DNA from: Paramacrobiotus metropolitanus
Taxonomy: Eukaryota > Tardigrada > Eutardigrada > Parachela > Macrobiotidae
Reading direction: 5' to 3'
Assembly: GCF_019649055.1 (NCBI RefSeq)
Contig: NW_026570257.1
Location: forward strand, 248,001 to 312,000
Length of the DNA: 64,000 bases
The notes under the pieces were generated by a model. It was not told the origin of the DNA and did not search any database. It was given only the letters and a program-made list of their open reading frames with translations. The position numbers and the translations under genes are program-made. Position 1 is the stretch's first letter. Every line of letters starts with the position of its first letter. Shown here in pieces: positions 22,706 through 33,454 of this stretch.

Positions 22706-24053
22706 TATGCCTAATGCTACTATCCTTCGAGTCTTTCATCAAGTAGTAAATTGTAATGCAAGCCACTTGCGCCAGCAGTACTTGCAAATCGATATTCCCC
22801 TCATAGTGCTAAATTCCCCTCATTCCCCTCATAGTGCTAAAATGTTCGAGCTCTTTTAGTTGTTAATAATACGAACGTTCGCGCTCGCTATCAGTACCCG
22901 ATTGGCGGGCCGTTTTTCATGATTTTGGGCACTTTTTAAAGCGATGATAAAATATCTATCTGCGCGCGAAATGGAGACCGGCTCTTTTTGTTAAAGCGGG
23001 GCTTACAAAAGCTGCCATGGCGTGGGAAAAGCTTCCGGAGACATTTTAGAGCGTTGGATGATCTATCAAGTAAAACGAAATTTGCGCTGCCAGGCAGACC
23101 CGTTAATTAGTGTCGGCTCAGCCAGAAAGATGACAACTGACAAGTATATATATTGTAGGTATGGCAGCCACAACACGTTTTTGCAGGATAATGTTGACAT
23201 AAAGCTCTGTATTGGTAGTGGTACCACCGTACCAGACAGAAAATGTACCTAAGTAGTAATGCTTTAATACCAATGCATCATACAGTAATTAGACTTGCTA
23301 ACTTTGGAAGGTGTGATTACCACTTCGTTGACTGGCATGGTTCCTACTAAAAGCGGCCTTATTATAATCAGTAACTAATTTCAAAGAATTATTTTCACTT
23401 AGAAATTATGGCTGCCCATTGATGCCGCTGTGACGTGCTTACATGGTAAAGACTCGAGCAGCAAAGAAGTTCGGAGCGCATACCGCTAGGGCAGTACAAG
23501 ACACGGGACCGTTTGACCGTTTGATCAGAGATTGAATCCGGGCTACAAAGTAGTTTAGGCAAAGCAAGACAACAGCAGCGATTAGTTAGCCAATAAGCTC
23601 AAGATTGCATCTCGAAGACGTTCCCAAGTCTTTTCACTGCCAGTAAACTGGGCGCATATATTATCGTCCATCTATTCTATTTTTTGCCTCACTGATACAT
23701 GCGGTTGGTAAAATCTTACTAAATTCAAAAGAGCGACGAGCGACCCGCTAGAATAAGATTATGCGGGCCAATGGGCCAAACAGATATGTTACTAACGAAT
23801 TATAAGTAAGGATTAATTAAGCACAACACAGGTGACGGATATACTAAAGATTGACGACTATCTGTATGCGCGTAAGAAAAAAACAATTATACAATACGTA
23901 GTATGTTAGCACAACCTACAACCAATTTGCTATTTGCAAAACAGCTAATTTATTTTGCGACTCCAAATGACGAAACTTCAAAGCACATAGGCCAACAGCA
24001 TAAAAAGATGGACACCACAAAACCCTGTGCTCGCCGATCCATTCTTAGCTCTG
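22706..24053. other. Mostly unassigned stretch with one homologous fragment
   Basis: The minus strand at about 23290-23130 reads SVWYGGTTTN in a context that matches 27.9 kb (PVWYDGVSIT), including matching bases upstream (TTTAATACCAATGCA versus TTTAATATCAATGCA). It is a diverged copy of the small membrane-protein frame at 27696-28019. Nothing else is supported. Confidence 0.35.
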
Positions 24054-27000
24054 TCATCGGATATCTGCAAATACGCACGAGAGAGCCAGAAGAGTCTAAA
24101 AATCACATTTGTCTTGAGAAATTCTTAACAGTTGATATGCGCTCTCGTCAGTAATTACGTACAATCTTAAGGAATTTATTGTCCAAGGTCCAGTTGTCTA
24201 TTCTTATGCTCATAGGATACAGTCGCATGAATCGCAGGTCTTTATGAATAAGATTTTCCTCCGATTCCGACCAATCCATCATCCGAGTCATACCTTTCTC
24301 GATTTTGTGCGGCAGACGGTTCCCCTAAACAAGTATGAAGAAGGTCAGTTCCCAACATTTTACTTACGTAATTCGTAAGCGGCTGCAAAGCGTCTGCCTG
24401 CTGTCGTGTCTGCTATTGCCTTTGGTTAAAACAATTTAGCGCACTATATTCAGCCGAGTTTGGAAATCACTTACAAATGTGAATTGTAGTGAAATTAAAA
24501 TATCAGGCAAACGATCCGTATGTTGTGTCATTGGCCACATTGTGCAGTGGATCACTTTACAGTGAACCATAGTGCCATTAGCGCAGCCAAAAGCTATATA
24601 AATACACTAGTTATGAGCAATATTTAGCACGCTTCCAATTTTCTCAATTCCCTTTGCCAATTTACCCAAATTTTGAGGGTTGCAGGCATATTGTTTAAAA
24701 TCGACGTTTGTCGTTAAAAATTGATTTTTATCAATCCAAATGGCCATCCACGAAGCGTTTTAAATTAAAGTCGTCTGCCAAAAGCCGAAAAGGTCATGCC
24801 TTAAATGCTCACCTCCGAGTCGACAGCAGCCATTGCGACAAATGAAATCGTTGCAATAAGCACTTGTGACACGAGTGCCAGAAAGTTAATCATTAACTGC
24901 GGCTGATCGACTCCGCGATGGAATACTTCACTTAGTAATAATGCAGTTCCAGTGAAATCACGAACGAATAAAGCACCGAAAAACTCCGGGGCAGAAGCAG
25001 TCCAACCTAAGGTAACCTCTTGAGCTTCGTCGAAGTACCGAAGATATTGTTCCGAGTGTAACTGCCACGTACGGATGACTTCAGTACTAGCAGTTTGATC
25101 GCCATCTGGCATAATTTTCATTCGCCAATAATACAGCGTAACGGTGGACATGACACACCATGTAATGATCACACCGCGGGCGATCAGCAGCTGCACATCC
25201 GCAATAATGGCAGCGTACATTCCCAGATCATAGAAGGTTTTCATGCATGGAGAAACGCTGATGCACAAGGTTTCCGCGCACAACTGCATTCCTTGGACAG
25301 AATGCATGCCAGTAATCCTGTGATACTTATAAGCCACAAAAACGAACACGGCGACGATGCTGACGAGCAATGTGGAATTAATTTTCTTTTGTGCTTCTTG
25401 TTTCACATGCCGAGTTGGAACAGTTTGTCTGTTGAAAGGGAACCATTAAGAATGGATGCTTTAATACTGCCGTAACTATCGTTTACGGCCTTTAGAATTT
25501 CTGAAGCCGCAGTTAAAAAGCCACCTAATATTATTAGAGTAATAAACCTGAAAATACGTTTCGGCACCATATGAAGGACCATAATTATTTGGAGTTCTTT
25601 GCATATTACTGTACGTTTGTAATGCTTAACGAGAAAAAAAAACAGAAGACTTTATAATACCGGCTTTTGCAGAGTAAAAGCATTAGCGGTATAGTGTGCT
25701 GCTGTACATAAGCTTATGTACAGCAGCACACTACAGTGAAACTTCTCTACAACATACACCCTCCGTTCCAGGCTTTCTGAATGTTACAGAGGGGTGTATG
25801 TTATACAGAAGCAGTGCCCCAGGGGCACTGCCCTCAGGGGCTCAGGATTTCATTCGCCAATTAAAAAGCGTAACGCTGGACAGGGTGCACCATGTAATGA
25901 TCACACCACGGGCGATTAACAGCTGCACATCCACAATAACGGCTGCGTACATTCAAAGATGACACAGGGTTTTAACGCATGGAGAAACGCTGATGCACAA
26001 CGTTTCCGCGCACAACTGCATTCCTTGGACTGACAGCATGCCAGTGATCACGTGGTATTGGTAAGCCATGAAGACACACACTGCGGCGATGCTTATAAGC
26101 AGCGTGGAATCAATTTTCTTTTGCGCTTCTTGTTTCACCCTCCGAGCTGGAAGTGTTTGCCTGTTGGCAGCGAATCATTAAACACTTGTGCTTAAACATT
26201 AACACTTATACATTAACACTTGTGCTTTGATAACGTCGAAAGTATCGTTTACGGCTTTTAAGATTTCTGAAGACGTAAGTAAAATGCCGTTTGTCACAAC
26301 GAGAGTGATAAATCTGAAAATACACTGCAATGCAGTACATTATTGTGGAGTAGACATACAAAGCGATCCGTAAACAAAGGTGAGAATATACACGAGAAGT
26401 CACTGTATGTGGCGTATACGGCTAAAGCCGACATCTACGGTGATTTCTCACGTATAGTGGTGCCTTCGGTTTATGCGTTACACGATGCGTCCACCTTATA
26501 CACCAGCTAAAAATGCCGGTTTCGAATGAACAAAAGATTTGTTCCAAGCCGTTTGAACTGCATCCAAAACTACTCAAAACGAAGGGTCATTTTTTCGTAA
26601 AGTAGTATAGAAACAGTGCCTAATGAAAGTTTTTTCTGCAGTTAAACTTACATTTTGCTTTCCAAATAGCGCTTGTAAGCCATCGCCAGACAGCGAGGCA
26701 TTTCGTGCAGGGATAAATTCACGGAAGTAAACAGGTATAATAACGAAAGAGTTTTCCCGATGAGAGCAAACGCTGTAAGATATTTGTGCTGCTGTCGATA
26801 CATCTCAAATTGCGGGCTCACTTGAATAAGCGGTACCACGCTGAGCAGCAAAGCAATCACTACGAACCATGCCACATTCAGGATGAGAATGTGAATTTTC
26901 CAACGGGAATGGTGGGTGGAGTCGCAACTGATCAAGCCGAGCATTCGCAAGAGAATCCATAAGTGTCCCACCAAACGCTTGAACAGCGCTGTCTTTCGTT

Positions 27001-27121
27001 CGTTGGAACGGAGAATTGTCTCGTGATCCGGCTTGTTATCTTCCTGCGTTTCTTCATCGAAGTCATTAAGGGGCTCCTCTTTTGATGGAACAAAACGAAA
27101 ACCGTCTACGAAAGTTTCCAT
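24054..27121 (-). CDS. Gustatory-receptor-like membrane protein, gene C (internal exons duplicated)
   Basis: Minus-strand exons: 27121-26652 (METFVDGFRFV start; ends at a GTAAGT donor), then two sets of inner exons. Set a: exon 2 from 26313 and a truncated exon 3 (about 26160-25860) with a stop where the paralogs have Gly. Set b: exon 2 from 25547, and a full exon 3 at 25428-24813 (MYAAIIADVQLLIARGVII). Then 24324-24163 (ESEENLIHKDLRFMRL, GTACGT donor) and a 13-codon last exon 24095-24054 (TLLALSCVFADIR). Splicing exon 1 to set b would give a full receptor; set a looks dead. Membrane topology and final phase-0 intron match gene B. An alternative reading is two partial tandem genes. Confidence 0.55.
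25692..25733. repeat. Perfect 42-bp palindrome
   Basis: Positions 25692-25712 are exactly complementary to 25713-25733 with no spacer, centred on AAGCTT. It directly abuts a short repeat (25734-25816) whose ends (CAGTGAAACTTC and, reversed, CACTGCTTC) recall pogo/Tigger-type termini. Confidence 0.9.
25734..25816. mobile_element. Small pogo/Tigger-like relic
   Basis: The imperfect inverted repeat pairs CTACAACATACACCCTC with the reverse complement of GAGGGGTGTATGTTATACAG. The terminal CAGTG and flanking TA on the left suggest a Tc1/mariner-pogo type element. It sits where inner exon 3a of gene C is truncated. No coding capacity. Confidence 0.35.
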
Positions 27122-27345
27122 GTTAAATAGCGATAAAAGGTGCAGGACTGCTCATCGGCGAAATTACCGAAAGGCTAGAGCAATCGGAAATGTTTGAGTC
27201 CAGAAATCGGTATGAAGCGTGACAGTGCGCAGCGCAGTTTTTCCGTTACAAATTTTTTTTGCTATTCACAGTTCGAATGAGATCAGTAAAACGCAATGTA
27301 TTTTCACATTTGCAAGTGTTGCACCGAAAATTCACACCGCCTGCT
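27122..27345 (-). promoter_or_regulatory. Conserved 5' flank of receptor gene C
   Basis: Homologous with the flank of gene B and the orphan copy at 22545-22705. No clear TATA box was seen. Confidence 0.4.
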
Positions 27346-27695
27346 GTGCATATCCCTTGAGTGATCAAGCACTCCCACAAGTATTTAAATGTAATACAAG
27401 TCGCTTGTGTGTCAAGTGTCAACAGATCCTGGAAATCGGTATCCTACAGTCGGTGTGCAAGTAGAAATGGTTTTGCATGCAGAAGAATGCACAATTGTTA
27501 AGCCATTCTAAATGCACACGCCTTTTAAGCGCACTGCCGGTAGACGGTAATATTTTACCCCGCGTTTTTTGTACGATTTTGCTCATAACGCACATACGCT
27601 GTATTTTGAAATCACCTATAAAAATCACCTATAAATATATTTTAAAATAACCTATAATGATGAATTCCATTGTTTACTCTTTTACAAAAGCGGAG

Positions 27696-28019
27696 CTAGT
27701 TGATGTTATTGCACAGTACTGGAAAATCAATAAACTTCGATGGAAGTTGTGCTGCTACAGTATACAATACTGTACTGCTGAATAGTGCCAGCAGACTCAA
27801 ACACAACAGGAAAGATGACAAGAACAAGGTAATGCTGACACCATCATACCAGACAGGGAGATGCAGAGGAGTGTAAATAACGTTGTTTAATATCAATGCA
27901 AATATATAGCGAACGCTTTCGATATAAACTACATTAAAAATTATTGCTTCGGCTTGAGCGAATTGTAGTTTAGTACAATATGTTGATAGGTGTAGAATAA
28001 GTTCTGTCATCGAAGTCAT
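27696..28019 (-). CDS. Small membrane-protein frame, unknown
   Basis: A 107-residue frame starts with ATG at 28019. It has a hydrophobic run (ITLFLSSFLLCLSLLALFSS) preceded by LHLPVWYDGVS. A diverged copy lies near 23.2 kb. Each copy sits upstream of a receptor gene (B and C), so this may be an extra 5' exon, a separate small gene or a duplicated relic. I do not recognise a family. Confidence 0.35.
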   Translation of the reverse strand: MTSMTELILHLSTYCTKLQFAQAEAIIFNVVYIESVRYIFALILNNVIYTPLHLPVWYDGVSITLFLSSFLLCLSLLALFSSTVLYTVAAQLPSKFIDFPVLCNNIN

Positions 28020-28869
28020 GATTATGCTTGTTGGAGGCGAATATAATTTAATAAACAGTCTTTTCTGGAATTAATAACAGTCCTTAAACAGAGTTAGAAT
28101 ATTTCCCATTTTTCGTTTGCTGTTATTGTACTGTGGTTGATATTGTTTAATTAGGAATTTCTGCTAATTAAGGTGATGCACATTCAATAGTTGTTTAATT
28201 GTACACCTGAAACCTTAAGAGGTTTTGTAAATTTTGTAAAATGTAAATCTACTCCTGAAGTGAATCTTCCGGAAGATATCATGGTAATTAAAAACAATTC
28301 CGTCCAACACGCGGTTTTTGAGCCAGCCAGGGCGGGTCAATTAAAGCAGTAAAATAAGCGCCCACTAGAAATAAGTACTACCTATCCAGCATCAACTAAC
28401 AACGAATGGGAAACGCTATCTGTACGAGATGCTGATTGTATCCACCTATTACCTTTTGAAAAAAAATTGAGTTACTGTGTAACCACGATTTACTGTGTGT
28501 CGCCACCTCTTCACACGCCAGGATAACTTAATTTGCTTATAAACATAATACGCGGGGTAGGAGTATTACTGAATATCCCCCTCCTCGTACTGCGCAGCAG
28601 GGGTTTATATTATACGTGAGAACCTTGTACAACTTTAATTTGTCGCTTGTTATCTGATGCAACGCTTGTGAGTACTGTACTTGCTGCGCATAATTTATAA
28701 CACAGCTGCTGTGTCGAATAATCACATACGTAAACAATTACTGGACAACTATGTGTACTAACAAAAGCAAACTTCTGCCGCAGGAGGCCAGTTTCTTCAA
28801 CATTGTGATCGACATAAAGTCGCTTTTACTGCTTTCAGTTGCTGTTCCTACTTCCTACATGGTAATCGC
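28020..28869. other. Intergenic stretch, no supported gene
   Basis: Short frames only (for example 28537-28737 minus), with no motif or paralog. Confidence 0.4.
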
Positions 28870-29798
28870 TCAGAGTCGATCAGTAAGTCCCCATTTAGCG
28901 AACAGCGTTTGAGTCGTCCCAATGGCATTCAGTTTCTCAATGACCCGGGACAGTTGTAGCCGCAGCGGCGAACCTGTAGCATGAATCGTTGTCAAACGGC
29001 CCATCCGTTACTTCCGTAACGTTAGCGGTTAAACTGACCTTGCTGTACACCAAAGGCATAATACGTTTCCCAGAGAACATCGTCCGTGATCTTTGCCACA
29101 CCCGGATTGGCGGCGTTGAACGCACCGCCCGCCACGCTCTCCATAATCAGGGCGTACCCGCCCGATAGGACTTTATCCAAACCAACCTGGTAGTTGTCCA
29201 CAAAACCGTTATTGGCCTGGATGTTGGCCCAGATTGCCTGGATTTTTGGCTCTTTGGATGACTGCAAGTGACAACGGTTTTCATTCTAGTTGCACCATCG
29301 AAAAACGGAGCGCTGCGTAAGTGTATATTTACTTGTATGAAAATCTGATCGGAGGAGTCTTTAGTAACCAGGTACTTCAACCCATCAGCGCTCGAGGCGT
29401 TTATGTTGATGACCACGCGCAGATGGACCGGTGTGTATGGATCGGTAAAATCGATGACGGTATCACGGATGGATGTGATAGTCAAGTCGGCTGCGACGAT
29501 ATCGGCCGACTAAGAAACCGTATAATTCAACGATACGTTCCTCACATTGCAATAAGAAGTTCACATAACCATATAAAGGGAAAACGCGAAAAGTAATTGA
29601 GCAGATCGTAACGTGGTTACTGACCTTGTTTACTAGGCTTCCAACAAGACCATTCCACGTTCCATCCGCCTGTAGCGCACCGTAACGCGAGTCGGGTTGT
29701 TGTGTGACCGTGTAGGTTAAATTGGCCTGCGCCATTACCGCGGCGACATAATCGTTGAGAAATCCCGTTACTTTGTCGGCAGCGGCCGAGCCGTTAAG
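28870..29798 (-). CDS. Channel-less ionotropic-glutamate-receptor-type ligand-binding protein, copy 1
   Basis: Minus-strand exons: 29798-29625, 29509 to about 29334, 29261-29039 and 28973-28870. A 5' exon with signal peptide is expected but was not found. Lobe S1: WNGLVGSLVNK, ADIVAADLTIT, then an Arg (SIRDTVIDFTDPY) at the place of the glutamate-carboxylate-binding Arg of iGluRs. Lobe S2: SSDQIFIQ, YALIMESV (Glu at the amino-group-binding position) and PLRLQLSRVIEKLN, ending FAKWGLTDRL. In iGluRs three membrane segments and a pore loop lie between S1 and S2; here only about ten residues do. The product should be a free or secreted amino-acid-binding protein (inference). It lies head-to-head with copy 2, and all shared introns fall at the same places. 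All placed exons are open. Confidence 0.7.
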
Positions 29799-30702
29799 CT
29801 GCCAAATAACCACATTTTATCAAATCAACTAAATGCAAGTATTACTGCATGGACCTTACATGGATCATGTAAACTCGAACTTGGCCATATGCGCCGCTAC
29901 ATAACCAGACATTAATTAAAAGGAACACCCACAACATCTTTTGGCAGTCTTAAAAAACTGAAATAATTTTAGTCTGACTGAAAAAGCAAAAGAAAAACGA
30001 GCAAGAAGAGATAAACGGTATCGAAAAAAACTGTTGAAAAAGTGTATGACCACTTTGCCGCTCGGTTTGTTACTGCTGTGGTCAGTGCGCTACATCGAAG
30101 TAATTAATTAGGTCGAACAGCGGTTTAAGGTGCGCCACGTATCATCTACACAGCGGAAACATAACCGTGCTGTCATATAGACTGAGTATAATGGGCAATG
30201 AAGCGAACATTTATGATGAGTTATTTAGTTCGATGACAAATTTACGATCCATAAAGATATAACCACACCTGAATGCCGAACGTCTTCCGTTGTTAATCTC
30301 GCTTTAGCTGTTCAACGTCAGGCCTATTGTAACAGATAAAGATCAACGATTTGGTTCCTTAATAAATCTGTTTGTCATTTTTAATGTAGAACTGACAGTT
30401 TTTATGATCAGAAGACGAAGCAGAATTAGGTGAACGTGCTAAGTGAAAGTACAGAAAATAATTTTACTGTGGCAGTAAATCTTTTGAATGGTTAATTATT
30501 GAGAACACACGCTACTGCTCGACTTTATCGAACAGTTGTCGAAGCCATCGCGTACATTTTTACCGAAATAATTTGCGAAACAAATCAAACCTTAGCGATC
30601 GGATGTAAGCATTCCATGCAGCTGTGCTTAAGTGAGGGTTTGCTTCGTTTTTAACGTTTGGTTTTTATTTTACTTTAAACTCTTTAAACTTTTTTTTCTG
30701 TC
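29799..30702. promoter_or_regulatory. Intergenic region between the divergent ligand-binding genes
   Basis: About 0.9 kb lies between the two diverging genes. It should hold the missing first exon of copy 1 and the promoters of both. No certain element is visible beyond AT-rich stretches just before the ATG at 30703. Confidence 0.3.
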
Positions 30703-32505
30703 ATGATGAGGGGATTAAAAATTTTCGTACATTGCTTCGTTTTGAGTGCATCGGTTTACAGCCAGCAGTATTACAGCAGCACACCGCTGACGGTGCTCAT
30801 ATTGGACGTAAGTTACCGTCGCGCATTTCAAAGACTTCGAAATACAATACGTACGATTTGCAGAATAATGCTCCCTTTTCATCGAAAGATGCCAGTGGAA
30901 ACTGGGTGGGATTCATTCCCGATTACGTTAAAGCGGTGGCTGCTCAAGCCGGTTTGACGTACAATCTCGCAGTGCAAGCGGATGGAGTTTATGGTATGCC
31001 ACAAGCAGATGGAAGCTGGAATGGCCTGATCGGCGCTCTGGCTAGCAAGGTAATCCAATAAACCACAGCAATGTGCAGACAAGTTAAGTTCGGTAGACAG
31101 CTTTTTCGCCCTTATTAGTAATGAATAGCATTTTTGCTTAGCCTGATGTTTATTACTATTTGCAAACAAAAATTTGCGTACTCAGTTTGTGACAAACCGA
31201 TTTAAAGCAGCAGTCTATAATTTGGCATTTGCTTTACGTTTTTTTCCTGGGGTTGCAGAAAGCCGATATAGTAGCTGCTGACCTGGTTATCACACCCCAG
31301 CGGTTGACTGTTGTGGAGTTTCCTACGCCGTATATAGCCGTTGGTTTGAGAATTCTGCTGCCCGCTTCCGCTACGAGTGCCACTGGACTCAATTATGTCG
31401 TCCTCAAAGACGGCTCGGACCAAGAGTTCCTGCAGGTACTAAAGGCATAATTTGTTGAACTTAACATAAGGGAAATTGTGGCCGAATAGCCGGTTTTTTG
31501 AGCTTACGACTGAAAAAACCGGTTTCATCCTCTGGCCAAAGTATTCATCGGGTACACTCCATCGAAGGTTTGGTCAGCTGATCTGCTGGCGTGGTAGACC
31601 GGCGGAAAACACTGAATGCCCTAAATTGTACTGTCAGGATTATAATGTGGTGAAAGAGATTTGTAACTCACTAGTATACCGGTCAGCCGGATAATTGTCC
31701 TCCTCGCAATAACATTTAACCGGTACAGATTGGTATACATCCACTGAAACCTTCACTTTCGGTTCTTCCAAGCAATTTCTTGTCCCGTTCGCATTATGAA
31801 TTTGAGCCCACACGCAGTATGGTTAAAGTGCCTGAGAAATAACTGAGTGGGCAAAACTTACCTCGAGCGTCAAATACGCCCTTGGGGTGTGGAAATGTTT
31901 TGAGACGGTCCGCGTCTTTCGTTAATCTCTATACGCCACTAAAGTACACGATCAGTGTCATGTTATCATTGTTATGATATTGTTCACCATTAAAGTATCC
32001 AAATGCTTTTGGAGATAGGAGTACGTACTCTGTACCTATGGTGTTGTCAAATGGAGGTGAATATCATTTTGTGGGGAAATAGACTTCTCCGGATCCGAAA
32101 GTCCAGGCCATTTTGGCCAATATTCAGGCAACCAACGGATGGCTGACTAGCTACCAAGACGGGGTTAACCGCGTACTGGCCGGTGGTGTCGCCATGGTTG
32201 GGAACGAGGTCCAGCTACGTCCCTATATTGACGCCAATCCCGGGAAGCTCAAGTTTGCTGATGGGGAAGCTCTGGCTCAATCGTACTATGCCTTGGCCGT
32301 GCAAATAGGTACTGTACGAGAATATTCACGTTTAATTGTTTCGTCATTGTTTGCCGGGATGCGTGATTTTGCTCAACACGAAAATTTTTACGCAGGCTCT
32401 CCGTTGCGCGATCAGCTTAGCATCGCTGTGTCAAAGGTCAACGAAGATGGAACAACTTCGGCACTGCTACGCGCCAACAAGATCGGATACATCCAGAGAA
32501 CGTAA
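30703..32505 (+). CDS. Channel-less ionotropic-glutamate-receptor-type ligand-binding protein, copy 2
   Basis: Exons: 30703-30807, 30864-31049, 31259-31435, 32083-32308 and 32396-32505, joined by GT-AG introns of about 56, 209, 647 and 87 nt; total about 268 residues. Exon 1 encodes a signal peptide (MMRGLKIFVHCFVLSASVYS). S1: GNWVGFIPDYVKAVAAQAGL, WNGLIGAL, ADIVAADLVITPQR (Arg retained), VVEFPTPYIAVGLRILLP. A short linker (ASATSATGLN) stands where the channel would be, then S2: KDGSDQEFLQ, VNRVLAGGVAMVGNEV, ALAVQIG, SPLRDQLSIAVSKVNEDG. There is no membrane segment after the signal. The nearest known architecture is the iGluR S1S2 core or a bacterial-type solute-binding protein of the same fold; introns and copy 1 show a settled eukaryotic gene. 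Secretion is predicted; the ligand is unknown. Confidence 0.8.
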
Positions 32506-33454
32506 AGCCGCGTGCAGACATTTGTGTGTAAAACAAAAGACGACCGGAAAAAAAAAGAGATTTTGTCGAATACTTCCGCAAATCTTTTGTTGGCTCTAAT
32601 AAGTAATAGGCCATTGATTTTTTATCAGATTTTATCCTGACATGGGCTGCCTTAAAGTAGAAGAAGCGCTGGTCATAACGGAACCGTTCTTTGCATAGTG
32701 GCAACCGCATTTATGAAGATTGTATTCATACCTACTTGAGTTGTTCACAAATGCAGCGTTTAATACTTTATAAAACTTTGTAAAGGCGTATATGGATCAC
32801 GTACTGGCTGTACCAGGTAATATCTGTTCAGCTTGTTGGAAGAGTGCCCTATTTTGCATTGCCCTAGAATGATCAAGATCAATACAGTCTAAAGCATTCG
32901 TATTGCAAAAATAGTCCAATGACGGTCATTACTGACATCCGTGATCCTTTGCGAAACGCGGCGTTGTACTGCTTTACTAGCTGATCCGTTGGTATGTAAT
33001 ATACTCGTAATGCTCATCACATATCCTTGCCTTGCAAGTGCAGATTATGTGAACCGGAGGTTTTCAAAACCACAAAGCAAAAAGAATAAGCAGCAGATTC
33101 TGCTTTAGCCTTTATTTGAAATCGCCCCGCTTCCTTGCAATCGTGCGGTTCATGAGCAGTCTTCCATTTCGCTTTTTGATGGTGTGTGAAATGTTAAAAG
33201 CTACAGTCAACGAGTGAACGGCGAGTCGTTTTTGAAGCAACAAGGAAAGTTGTGAAGGATCGTGGACTACGGACGCGTTACTTATAGTCTTACAGACATA
33301 TCGCGCGATCCCGCTGGTATCAGTGAAGTTCACTATAATTCACTGGTATCGCTGTAATTTTATATGCGGTAATGTTTCTGGCTTCCTTTACCGCGGCATT
33401 ATGCATGTACGACCGTACAGCGTGGTTACAAGACTTTTGTTATTATTACTAGAC
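32506..33454. other. Intergenic stretch, no supported gene
   Basis: 3' flank of the ligand-binding gene and 5' flank of F-box-like copy 5. Only motif-free frames (for example 33112-33333 minus). Confidence 0.4.

Noticed and set aside
30703-32505. Calling copy 2 a full ionotropic glutamate receptor channel
   Set aside because: No membrane segments or pore loop lie between the two lobes. The 647-base intron between the lobes shows no open frame with such segments.
33323-33454. An upstream in-frame extension (33323) as the true start of F-box-like copy 5
   Set aside because: The 44 extra residues have no counterpart in paralogs, which share the MYPF/MHPF/MYHF start.
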